Assembly (NCBI RefSeq): GCF_963675165.1 | Contig: NC_087384.1 | Span: 6,131,182 to 6,195,181 of the forward strand | Source of the DNA: Halichondria panicea | Lineage: Eukaryota > Porifera > Demospongiae > Suberitida > Halichondriidae | Direction: 5' to 3' | Length of the DNA stretch: 64,000 nt | Shown here: positions 42,801 to 54,008 of the stretch, one piece after another | Position numbering within the stretch: position 1 is the first letter of the stretch | Layout: each line of letters begins with the position of its first letter | The notes under the pieces: model-generated | The model's input: the letters and a program-made list of their open reading frames with translations, nothing else | Database searches by the model: none | What the model was told of the DNA's origin: nothing | Program-made: the position numbers and the translations under genes

Positions 42801-43517
42801 ATTATGTGGGCGTTACTTTTACTAAAATATATACGTTGATAGACTGTAACTTGAGTTCTGCTGTTCAATTATTAAAAGTACCCAAATTTCTAATTTTTGA
42901 CAACTGTTTCAACCCTTAAATTTAGTTCAAATTATTTACGTGTATATACTCATGTTCTAAGTAACGTGGCTTTGTTTTTCTGTGCAGAGCTGATGAGCTA
43001 TTACTGACTAGTGAGGAAGGAGGGCCATTCCATGTCCAGGTGTATACACAGGGCTTGGTTGCTAGTAGAAACATCTGGTGAGTTCCTTTGCTGTGCGTGC
43101 ATGAGTATTGCCCAACCACAAAACCACTATCAATTAAACCCAGCTGTAAACATATTCATATCTGATGCATGCTGCTCGGTCATTTCTGTTGCAAAGTGCA
43201 CTGCAATCTACTGTACATAGACTCGATTGTAACTATAGTAACATCCCATTGTGGTCATTGTGTGATTAGTGTGATTGTTGTAATACGTAGGTATTGTTTA
43301 CACAATCTTAATTAGAATCCATCCATGTGGCACTAATGATCAAACGTCTATATGATTACATTGTGGACAATTTAGGTTTTACTTTGCGTGATTGCCATAT
43401 AATTTATATGCCATAATGCAAACTATTATTATACACAGGAAGCTGGCGATGATTGGAGTGGGAGTGGTTGGGATAGTCGGACTCTCTCTAGCAAAACTCA
43501 GAACATACCTTAATTAA
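39868..43517 (+). CDS. PNLDC1: PNLDC1/Trimmer-like poly(A)-RNase, membrane anchored (440 aa, 20 exons)
   Basis: Exons: 39868-39943, 40073-40124, 40181-40254, 40311-40347, 40422-40497, 40680-40727, 40780-40818, 40887-40918, 40974-41034, 41095-41164, 41226-41311, 41390-41454, 41642-41709, 41769-41822, 41896-41938, 42072-42171, 42511-42597, 42658-42743, 42988-43077, 43439-43517. A CAF1/PARN nuclease fold fills the protein. DEDD active-site residues are visible: D28 and E30 (AIDTEFTGL), D207 (VIDTKN), H268 and D273 (HEAGFDAY). The C-terminus is a hydrophobic helix (about 420-435) with a short polar tail. Such an anchor is known for PNLDC1/Trimmer, which trims pre-piRNA 3' ends at the mitochondrial surface, and is absent from PARN. 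No R3H or RRM region is seen, also against PARN. The ATG at 39863 is out of frame; 39868 matches family starts. Confidence 0.85.
40505..40676. repeat. Tandem repeat in PNLDC1 intron 5
   Basis: About four imperfect units of a 35-45 bp motif (TTGATACCATTATACACATA, CCCTACTGTACACAC). Confidence 0.75.
41960..42071 (+). repeat. Triplicated splice-acceptor region before PNLDC1 exon 16
   Basis: CACAGGAGCTCTCACGCCCA occurs three times, giving candidate acceptors ending at 41990, 42030 and 42071. Only the last gives the conserved protein. The first is 81 nt upstream and in frame with no stop; the second is out of frame. Confidence 0.75.
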
Positions 43518-43714
43518 ATAATTATTGCACATTAATTTTAACTTAATTTCTCATTCATGCAAATTTTTTGCTTCATAAACCTGTATATGATATATAATCA
43601 TGATGACATCATAAAAAACAATCGCAGTGAATAATTTGATACATGTATAATAATTTGAAATTTGATTGATAAAATGCATGTATTCCTTGAATGAGATTAC
43701 AAAATATGACCTAA

Positions 43715-46700
43715 TCAGTAGTTTCTGTATACATAAGTGTTTTGTCCATTCCTTATCGAGCCACGCCCACTGCCACGCCCTCTTGTATCCAGTACAGACC
43801 CGGCGTTAGTTGAGTGTCTTCTCTGTACTGTGGCTCCACTTCTCACACCGTTCATGTTACCCGCACTGGACGATCGCTGAGATCGAAACAAACTTCGTAC
43901 CCCCACTCCATTCCGAGCCCCGGGGGGGAGAGAGTTCGTTGAGGTCGTCGAACTTGCAGACGATACTGAACGATCGAGGGGAGGCCGTGTTTCCGTGGAA
44001 ACAGCCTGAGACATTGTGATATGGAAACTTCGTGATCGACCGGGTGGAGCTCGATTGAGTCGTGCTACATTGACCACTGTAGTCGTGCGGAAAGCATCTG
44101 ATTTTTTGCGGTCAATGAAAGTTGTTAATTTGACGTCATTGTTGAGCCAGAATGACTCGAGAGGAATCGAGTTGGTCTTGAAATACTCGAGCATTCCAGG
44201 AACATCGTCAAACCAGAGGTGTTGAATGTTGCAGCCGTTACCGTCTAATGTGAGTCGTAGATGCTGTGTGTGTGTGTGGATGTGGTGTGAGTGTGTGTGT
44301 GTGTGTAGGTGTGTGTGGAGATTGTCACATTAAGAGCATGGCATTAGAGGAGGTGCGACACGAGTACCTCGATCAGGCTTGGTCACATGCAAAATTCAAC
44401 ATTGTATGTTAGCCTAACCGAGGTACTCTTGTACAGTGTCACTTCCTCTGGCATGACATATTGAAGTATGACATAATTATGAAACTTTCTAGTATGCACA
44501 GTCAGGTATAAAACTATATAGTCATAGGTTGGAAGTCCGTGAGATTGATTGTGTAAAGGGTCAGGTGCCTGGGTTTAATGAGTCTGGGTACAGTAATAAT
44601 TATATAATAGTAACTAATTTCAGGTGGTCATATCCTATATAAAGTGTGTTATGTAATCATGGCTACATGGTCAGGATGTTAGTATCATTACTATGGGCTT
44701 TATGTGCATACACTGAATCACACCATTATAGCTATGGCCAGCTTTGAAGCCGATACAGGTTGGCAGGTGTTACAGGTTGGAGTACAAGGCGTGTAATAAT
44801 GTATTGTCTGAGGTCTGCACACATCAAACATATTAACATCACCATATCAGATACCTAGACCAACTGCTCTTATAATGTTTGTGTATCTGCTAGACTGTAT
44901 GCTTTGGGTAAGAGGGGAAGGATTAAACAACCAGTACAGTCATATACACGACTTACTAATACAGTACTAAAGGTATCATCCCCAACAAAGACAACTCTGC
45001 ACGCATGCAGTACACAGGATATGCTACATGGCACTATTCATAATTGCTATTTAACCTCCTAATATTATAGCTGAAAGGACAACTTCTCTATAAAGGAAAA
45101 GGACAAAGTGGCTACTCCCAAGAGTCCAGACGTTGCACTAGACAAATTATGCTATCTACATGCACGCACGCACAAAACCTGCCAAGGCTGCACGATTAAA
45201 GCATTTTGTTTACATTTTTTGTGTATGGGCAGTCAAGAAACTTTTAAACACGTGCAATTTGTCAACATTCTTTGCTACGCAACACATACCAGAGAAATAG
45301 AATTTTAGGAGCCTCAACTATCTAGAGAAGGCTCCTACGTACGTGAGCTGTTAGCCTAAATAAACAAACATACAGTGCACGTATACACCACGCAGCTGTT
45401 GTGCAACCACATGACAAGTACAACAACACAATCGCTAGCAACAGATGTACTTAAGTCATTAAAAAATCATCCACGTGCATAATTATATGCAACTACAGCT
45501 GTACATGTACATGTAGTTGACTTGTTTACACAGAAAATTTAAACTATGAAGGGACATCATCGACTCCTACTCACAATTATTCTCCTACTCACAATTACAC
45601 ACCAACTACATGTATTAATGACTCTCTCTAAGCTAGATATTATAGTGAAAAGCACAACTAATAGTCTCTTCTCACCTTAGCTCTGTTGTGGTAGTTGAAA
45701 GTGAGCACGAAGTCACTCTCCCGCGACTCGCTCTGTCTGACCAGGTACTGTCCAGTCCCACCGTCCCCCTCTCCTAACACCAACTGTGAAGCATTGTTCC
45801 GACTTATCATGCCATGAAACCACGGAAACTGTGACAGCTGGCGTAGATTAGTGACGTCTTGCGGCGTAGTGGCCCAGTTTTCGTACGGATGCCGAGTGTG
45901 TGGACTCGACTGACTCACGCCTTCGTTCCCGGTAGTCTCGATATACAATGGCTGGGTTGGATCCTCGGAGCCTTCAGTGTTATTACTAGCCTGGCTGTGT
46001 GATCGCTCGGGCTCGTTCCCGCGAAGGGAGGCGGGCGGCTGGTTCGAGCGTGCCTCCACGAGACTGGACACGTTGAGTCTGGTGTAAGGGACAAGTCGTC
46101 TAGGAGTGTCCATCTGTGGTTCCTCGTCACTTGGCGTACGGGGCTGGGAGTTCGGTGAGTAGGAACGTGACGCAATCGGGAAATTGAGGGTAGCTTTAGA
46201 CGACATATCCTCGGCTGTATCCCGAATTTCATCGTTATTTGGCGTTATTCTTTCTGATTGGTCACTGTCACGGTTACCAGCGGTAGGGGAGGCGGCATGG
46301 AAATTATCAGACGAGTGATTTTTCGAGACAACGGTGGTGCTGAGTTCCGGATGAACGACATCTCGCTCCACATACGGTTGATGAGGTACGAGAAGTGGAG
46401 CACTGATCTTCCTGACCCGAGAGTTGCTGGGTTTGGTTGCCGTGGCACCGCGACCCTCCTGCAATGACAGAAGCGAAGAAATTAGTCACTATTAATCAAT
46501 TATTGATATTCTAGCTTTACAATAGATGCTTTTATTACAGCTCACACTGTTTTTCTAACTACTCAATGCAAATGCTTTCTATTCACTAGAATCTTTGATG
46601 CAATATGCTGTGTAGTACACAATAATAATTAGACTGTACATGTATAAACACTCACGCTGAGTATGCTGAGCTGTGAGGAGTATCGGAGGTGGGAGGGGCT

Positions 46701-49700
46701 CAGCGGTCCTCGTCTCTCTATGTCCGCTAGTGTCACCGGATGTAGTGCTGACGATGATGACGATATTGAACAAGAATCCAAGTTACTAGGCAACAACTCG
46801 GGAGTGGAAACATTATGTAACTCGATCTGAGGCTGGCTCATTCTCCTCTGGGGGGTATTCCCCTCACTGGGGGTAGTAATTGATCGGAGAGAAGGGGAAC
46901 TTGGTTTCGGATTTTTCTCCAATACTGGTGAATTTAAAATGGCCACGTTTTTCGGACGCATACCTCTCTTTGGTAGTGGAGGGGGGGAGGGGCAGGGAGA
47001 GTCGTACGGAAACCCAACCCCCTGTGAAGTGGGTGTGGCTTGAGAATTGCGGGCAGAGTCTAACTGTGTGGTGAGAGTTGACTCGATAAACATACTGTGC
47101 ACTTTTCGTCTCCTAGAAGGACTGCGATTTGGACTACTTCGAATGAATGACGACACGTCCACCATGACTGACTCGTTACTGTTCGTCATGTCAGCAGCAG
47201 TGGGAGGGAATAATCTGTTCTCTGAGGGGAACCTAGCGGCCCTCTGTGCATTAGCGAGGGCGATGGGGGGAGGGAGTGTGGCCGCGAGGGAGGAACGATG
47301 GTCACCTGCACCGATGGAGTGGGAGCGAGGGCGAAGGCCACCACCTGCCGAGTACCTGAATGTCAATTCAATGGGGAATAAATATAATTTTATACAAGTA
47401 GCTGTACAAATAACACACGTTTCATTGATAAACTGGTCACTAATGAAATTCCCGAAAAACTTAATGAGGTCAGAACAGCTGTTTCACAATGCCTAGGGCT
47501 CAATCATGAGTGGATCCTGTTGCCCTGTCAACAGTAGCCTTGGATCATTGCCCACACAATTAAATCAGAACCACTAAATAGTGGTTGACATGCCATATCA
47601 GTTACTGGGCTTTGCAGTGGATCAAAGGACTCAACTTCCTTTATAGCCACGGCTGTCTATTGTGGTCACCTAATCAAATAGTATAGCTTTAGGTCAACTC
47701 TATATTAGGTTTACTTACAAGATCACCATTAAGCCCAAAATGTCCCGTTAAACAGACCACCTTGTATGTCATGCTAAATATTAGCTAGTGAAAAAACGCT
47801 TTCAAAGGCTATATAATTATAGAGCAAGGCAAGAATTAATATTCAATTAGCTATTGATGGCGACTTTTGCATACCCACTTACAAACTACACTCACCCTGG
47901 TAGGTGTCCGTTGGTGGGCGGGGCCAGGTTGGCGGAGTAAGCTCTGATGATGGATATCCATCTCCTCTGTTTGTCCTCTGACCCAGCGTCAAATACGTAC
48001 TCCCCGTGATTCTGTGACTGCATGTGTGGGAAATGTGGAGAGTGTGGGAAGTGAGGGGGCTGGGCGAGGGGAGTGTGGGGAATGTGAAGAGTGTGGGAAG
48101 TGAGGAGGGCGAGGGGAGTGTGGGAAGTGAGGGGGCCAGGCGAGGGGAGTGTGGGGAATGTGGAGAGTGTGGGAAGTGAGGGGGCCAGGTGAGGGGAGTG
48201 TGGGGAATGTGGAGAGTGTGGGAAGTGAGGGGGCCAGGCGAGGGGAGTGTGGGGAATGTGGAGAGTGTGGGAAGTGAGGGGGCCAGGCGAGGGGAGTGTG
48301 GGGAATGTGGAGAGTGTGGGAAGTGAGGGGGCCAGGCGAGGGGAGTGTGGGGAATGTGGAGAGTGTGGGAAGTGAGGGGGCCAGGCGAGGGGAGTGTGGG
48401 GAATGTGGAGAGTGTGAGAAGTGAGGGGGCCAGGCGAGGGGAGTGTGGGGAATGTGGAGAGTGTGGGAAGCGAGGGGAGTGTGGGGAATGTGGAGAGTGT
48501 GGGAAGTGAGGGGGCTGGGCGAGGGGAGTGTGGGGAATGTGAAGAGTGTGAGAAGTGAGGAGGGCGAGGGGAGTGTGGGAAGTGAGGGGGCCAGGCGAGG
48601 GGAGTGTGGGGAATGTGGAGAGTGTGGGAAGTGAGGGGGCCAGGCGAGGGGAGTACGTGTGGGGGGCGAGGGGAGTGTGGGAGGGCGATGGAGAGGGTAA
48701 TTAAGAGCTAAATTATAAACTTATATACAGCATGTTAATAGCTGGTGGAAAAGTGTGTTCAAGTGAATAGTGGATAATAATTATGGTGAGTAAGGGGATA
48801 GTAAAAGGTAAGGGGATAGCATATGGATATGGATGACATATGGAATATGGGAAATGAATTAATTAAGGTGATTCAGATTAAGTTTCGATTCATGCTAGCA
48901 CATCCTTGACAAAACATATTATTGCTATTTTAACCGGGAAGAATGGGATGGCCATTGTGGACTATAGATAAGAGCATTCTGTTTACTCAAATGAACACCT
49001 ACTCATAACAAATACCCCATGTGAGAATACAAACAGGATATACAAAATCAACAGCATCACCACACACACACACACCACACACACACACACACCTTGATGA
49101 CAAGGCAGCTGGTAGAGTCGGGAATCTCCAGGCTAGTAGCAGGTCGCACTTCTTTGATCAAGAAACAGAACAGTGACATCTTGGGCACAGAACTCTGAGT
49201 GTGTGTGTGGGGGAGGGGGATTAACAACGCACTGTGATATACGGTTATGTACTAGGTGTGGATGGGTGTAGTGGGTAGGTGTCTCCTTGTATCAAAACAG
49301 CTGATTTAGTTTGCGAAACACGAAACTACTATATACAAAGCAGAACAATGTGTGCGTGTACAAATTATGGTACAACTACATGTACATGTTATACCCCATC
49401 CAATACTAGGTGGCCTAACCATATACGCAACTAATACACTGGTGTGATGTACACAGTTTCCATGGCAAATATGAGATCAATCAATCTCCCCAGCTGTCTG
49501 TATATCCCAGCCAATACATGGCGGGAAATTGACTAATGATCGAGCTAAAACAGACTATATATTGCAGTCACAGACATAAGTATGCATGTACACTGTAGTG
49601 ACTACACTGTAGGTATATATACTCTTAGACTATAAGGTAACAGGAATACATAAGTTAAAATAGTTCGGTCGGCTAAATTTAATAATGGCAGGAAATGTTG

Positions 49701-52700
49701 GTTACATTGTGGGAGGCAGCTGTGTCCGCCCACTCGAACAGCGGTCTAACACAGCTACGTGCTGTACATGTGCCTTACATTACCTTACATTACCGCAAGA
49801 CAGAGAGACTGGAGTAGTGAACACAGGTGGCAGGATATTGAATGTTCCACTTAAAGGAACTATGTCTTCGTTAAAACCCACTCGCTTTATCAAGGTATGA
49901 TAATCGAGTACATGTGGCCAGGATATCAATACTACTACACTAACTAAATATCCGCCCACACAGATTCCACGCCCACACAGATCCCATTAGCAGATACATG
50001 TATACGGCTTGTGCAATCATGTAGGTGGGCGGTAATCATGTGTGGGTTTTGTAATTAGCCCTGCTAGCTTACACACAGATTGTGTAATTATTCATTTATA
50101 CCAACTCAGCTATAAAGGTTTTTTACAACTTAGCCGTGGTACAATAAGTATAAAATTATTATAGTAATACATGTAGTATACATGTAGTATATAATTATAA
50201 TTATACTACATAATGATAATGTAGAGTGGGCATTCTAAAATCACATACATATATACGCCCACACACTATATAAACAGTATAATACATGATAACACTCCTC
50301 ACGCACAATGCCTATAGTGACAAGTCCTTACTCAAATTTTCCCCCGAATAGCAATGGGGGTAGGCAGTTCCATGGGTTCTATTTGTTTGCAACAATGATG
50401 TTGCCAGACTTATCCCAACACACACACACACACACATACACACTAAGTACATACACTTGGCACTAGAAGCGGGGAAAAATAATTCAATCACAGCAAACTA
50501 CAAACAACAGAAACCTAGCTGTTTGAATAGGAAGCTCGATCGAGTTAGTATGAATCAAGCTTCTTTCAATGTTTGCGTAGTTTAGAGAGAATTGCCATCG
50601 CAGACAATCAAAACAAACATAAAACTAATGACAATTAGAAGAGCATATGACCACACCATGCACACATGGTGAGCAGCTAGTAAAAAACTAACATAAAATT
50701 GCAACAGAAACTGCTATTACAAGCTTAATTAATTACAGTATCTGACATTATTCATGGCCATGCATGCAGCCAACAGAGTGACTAATAGGCCTCCCACATA
50801 AATTGCTTCAGGCTAAACAAGAAGGTACACCTGTGCCTAAGGAAACCATACAATAAGCTGCTTTGCTGTTTTATTCCGAATGGGATATAATTATATAATC
50901 ATGTTTAGGCCACTTACAATTTGCCCACTACCTCCACCACAACCACACACACAGCAAGACGGAAACCTTTCTCTATTTTCACACACCCACCCACCTAATT
51001 TGCACCCATAAGCCTGCTAGACTAAATGTATCAGTACATCTTTCACAGGTGTGTGCAAACACAGTAGGCAGGCACAATTAGCACTACAAGAGCGTGGGAA
51101 ACACAGGTTAGTGTACGTTAAACAATCCAAATAAGGTTAAGTGTAAATCCAATAAAAATGTTTTATATCAGACAAAAGACTTGTGTTCGTACAAAAGGCA
51201 GCTCAGCTGTTGTACATGTATGTGGTGAGCACTCAACATGGGAGCGTCCAATTTATTACCAAAATAGCATATAATTCCCAGACTACTACAGTACATACAG
51301 TCACAAAAGAGAGTGGCTGGACTATTCATTAAGCCAAAAGTGTGATTACACAATATATGGGGTAGGAACAACAACAAGAGCATTAGGGGGATTACCATAT
51401 TGGAGGAAATTGAGCGGGTGTGTAAAGATCACTAAAGAGCAGACTTGGCAGGGGAGTACACAATTGGGAAGGGGTGTATTAAGAAACGAAAGAGGTGTGT
51501 ATACGTTCATACTAAAATGGTTAGTTATATAGGTAAATGTAACTAGCATGGCAACTAACTACTTAAACATGCCAAGAGGCCCACTACGTGACAAGACATT
51601 CTGGCAGGCTCAATTGTGCTTTTGTAAATCCTTCACCGTGAATATAGTTCTGTGTAATCGACTGTTTCAGACTGCAAGATGCGGTGTGCCATACACATCC
51701 TAACTGAACATGCACAGTAACATTGCTACTGTCAACAAATGATCTAAGTTAAGGGGAAATTGCATACAGCACTAAGGAAAGGGAAGGTCATCAAATCATT
51801 GCATCCATTTTCTTTATAAATATTTATTACTCTACGTACAATATTGCACTATTGGTATAGATGCAGGAGGCCAATTCTGTGACCAAGTACAATGATTCAT
51901 AGCCGGGGTGTTTTACACTCATTATTAAATTCAACAGATTAACACAATTATCAACTCCACACATTTTATACAGCCTACCACCTATTTGCACCACCCAGTA
52001 CATGTGAATAAACCCCCCTAGGAGAAAATTAGCCAACACTTCAAAGAGATACATGGCCCAGTAATTGCAGGCAAGCCTCATTAGTCATAGTCTGCCTAGT
52101 TTTGAGGGATTGACCTTATGATAACTAAAACTACACCACAATAGGGGACACACTTACCTTGGGGGGAGAGTAAACTTCAAGTTGGTGGGTCCCGTTCTCT
52201 TCCAGTAAGACGAGTCGACAGCACTGCCATGCAGACATAGAGTCTTCAGCATTCAGGTTCAGCATTCGCACCAGATCATCATTGATGGCATTTGTGCTCC
52301 GTCTGAGTCGTGCTTGTCTTGACGCGTTGGTTGTATTAGACCTCCTTGCTCGCTGGGATTTGGACCACTTGAAGAGGTGACTAAACCATGACTTCTTATT
52401 GCTCTTCCTTGGACTGGACACATCAGGTGAACTGCTTATACTCTGAGTAGAGGCTGTAGGCAGGCTGGTTGCTAGCCCAGTGGCCTCTCCATTAGACTGC
52501 ATTCCGTTTTCAACAGACAGTAGGATTGAGGTCTCTTCCAAGAAAGCTGCAGAGAATTCGTTTGTGAAAGTACTGTCGTGTACTCCGCTTGTAACTGAGT
52601 TTCTCAGCTTAAAACTTCTGACACGCTCCAGGAACGCGGATGCCCATTGTTTAGCCTCATCTCTGCAGAAGGTTTCCCACAAACTGGGGTTACTATGGGC

Positions 52701-52727
52701 CCTAGCAGCATCCGTGACTTGATCCAT
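43715..52727 (-). CDS. SH2B: SH2B-family adaptor: Phe-zipper, PH, SH2 (941 aa, six exons)
   Basis: Exons in transcript order: 52727-52158, 49194-49093, 48017-47896, 47355-46656, 46458-45676, 44263-43715. The N-terminal Phe-zipper-like dimerisation region is at about residues 13-55 (LWETFCRDEAKQWASAFLER). The PH domain spans about 155-265 across three exons (VRMLNL, WQCCRLVLLEE, FLIKEVRPATSLEIPD, DKQRRWISIIRAYS). A long Ser/Pro-rich linker with PSPPPLPKR follows. The SH2 domain is at about 711-810 (WFHGMISRNN; QYLVRQSES with the phosphotyrosine-binding Arg; FVLTFNYHNRAKHLRLTL; IPLES). The order matches SH2B1/APS/Lnk adaptors of receptor tyrosine kinases. The tail ends with three tyrosines (NTYVYRNY), possible phosphorylation sites. 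Vertebrate paralogues cannot be told apart here. Confidence 0.9.
44346..44450. mobile_element. About 105-bp MITE in an SH2B intron, AGAGGAGGT ends
   Basis: Inverted ends AGAGGAGGTGCGACAC / CAGTGTCACTTCCTCT and inner CTCGATCAGGC / GCCTAACCGAG. GGCAT flanks both sides, a possible target-site duplication. The rest of the intron (44264-45675) shows no gene. Confidence 0.7.
48023..48690. repeat. Minisatellite, 49-bp unit, about 13 copies, SH2B intron
   Basis: Unit GGCGAGGGGAGTGTGGGGAA followed by TGTGGAGAGTGTGGGAAGTG and a GAGGGGGCCA join. Several full 49-bp copies are near-identical, with shortened variants at both edges. It is strongly G-rich on the plus strand. Confidence 0.9.
49195..52157. 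other. First intron of the SH2B gene, no other gene seen
   Basis: A 3-kb AT-rich intron with (CA)n tracts near 50418 and a GTAGTATACATGTAGTATA-type repeat near 50160-50210. Small ORFs in it lack family signal. Confidence 0.55.
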
Positions 52728-52967
52728 TGTGGTAAAATAGTCGCTACACCTACGAGATAAGGTTACACAGCTAGCTAGCTCTCTTGACCAGCCTGTACGA
52801 ATAATAATAGGAACTCTAGACTGTAGTATAGTACAAGGCTACTGACCAAAAACTATTTCAGTTACAAGATATCTGTATTCTACCACAATGTTTACACAGT
52901 ACAAATCAATCTACAACAAACGTCATTGTAAACTTCCGGAAGGCAACAAAGAAAGAAATGTTTTGCA
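52728..52967. promoter_or_regulatory. 240-bp divergent promoter, SH2B (-) / ApaH-like (+)
   Basis: The start codons at 52727 (minus) and 52968 (plus) are separated by 240 bp. No TATA element is evident. Confidence 0.5.
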
Positions 52968-53821
52968 ATGGCTCTTTCTGCTATTTCACATTGGACAAGA
53001 TCACTGTTAAAGAAGCTCTTCCCAGGCCCTAGAAACCCACTCCTTGTGGAAAGAAGTCCCTATGAAGTCCCTTTACCTCGAGTCAAGCATAGAACAGTCA
53101 CAGAAGAAGAGATAGGAGACAGAGAAATTGTTATACTTGGTGACATCCATGGCTGCTATGATGAACTGTGTTTGCTCTTACAGAGATGCAATGGACGTGA
53201 TCCAAACAAGCTCATTATGTGTGTAGGAGATTTAGTGAACAAGGGACCAGGCAGCCTCCAAGTTGTGAGGCTCATGCATCAACTGGGAGCTCTCACCGTT
53301 CGAGGAAACCATGACGAAGTGTGCCTCCAAGAATGGCTGATAAGTCAACAAGACACTGAGCGCACATTACCGAAAGAGTTCAGATGGATGAGTCACCTCA
53401 CAAGCGAAGAGCTGGAATGGCTGTCAGAGCTACCCTATACCATTTGTATACCCTCGAGAAACATCGTAATCGTACATGCAGGACTTGTACCCGAAGTGCC
53501 ATTAAAGACCAAAGCCCCGACATCATGCTGCATGTACGAGACTTGAAGTACGACGTCGAGTCCTCGCAGTGGAGTGCGTGTAGACAAGTTGAACCTGACA
53601 GCAAGCCATGGGCTAGCCAATGGCCTGGACCAAGTCATGTGTATTTTGGCCACGATGCCCGGAGATCTTATCAGAGCTACGAATTTGCAACAGGATTGGA
53701 CACGGCATGTGTGTATGGATGCAAGCTAACGGCAGTGTACCCGTGTGACAATGGGAGACTCGTGGAGGTGGAGGCCATAGGAGTGCCAAGAAACAGACCT
53801 GAACTTGAACCAACTGTATAG
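52968..53821 (+). CDS. ApaH-like metallophosphoesterase, single exon, one frameshift
   Basis: The PPP-type metallophosphatase motifs are all present: GDIHG (residues 58-62), GDLVNKG (87-93), GNHDE (113-117) and H170 in VHAGLVP. GHD follows in the second frame near 53653. It resembles eukaryotic ApaH-like phosphatases (ALPH), relatives of bacterial Ap4A hydrolase; trypanosome ALPH1 is an mRNA decapping enzyme. The frame breaks at about 53504-53507. The first frame stops at 53546, while the conserved continuation ([13 protein letters not shown]) is read in the -1 frame to 53821. One base appears to be missing in the AAA/G run. A sequencing or assembly error, a true null allele and a recoded site are all possible; an error or allele is likeliest. 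The gene is intronless among intron-rich neighbours. Confidence 0.8.
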
Positions 53822-54008
53822 CAGGAGATTACTGCTTTTTTGTGTTCTTTTTATTCATGCTGATTTTTTATTACTACTGTGGGGTTTCAATTTATTCGTG
53901 ATCATTATTATTATTAGAAAGACAAAATATTTCACACAAATTAGTCATGATGAGATGATATACAGCAAGAAGATACGTAGATAGTAATGAGTTAGCGAGT
54001 GTTTGGTG

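Noticed and set aside
48443..48634. Open frame rich in G-E-C-G-E repeats
   Set aside because: Translation of the 49-bp minisatellite inside an SH2B intron.
48023..48690. CRISPR-like regular repeat array
   Set aside because: The units are contiguous without unique spacers and lie in an animal intron, so it is a minisatellite.
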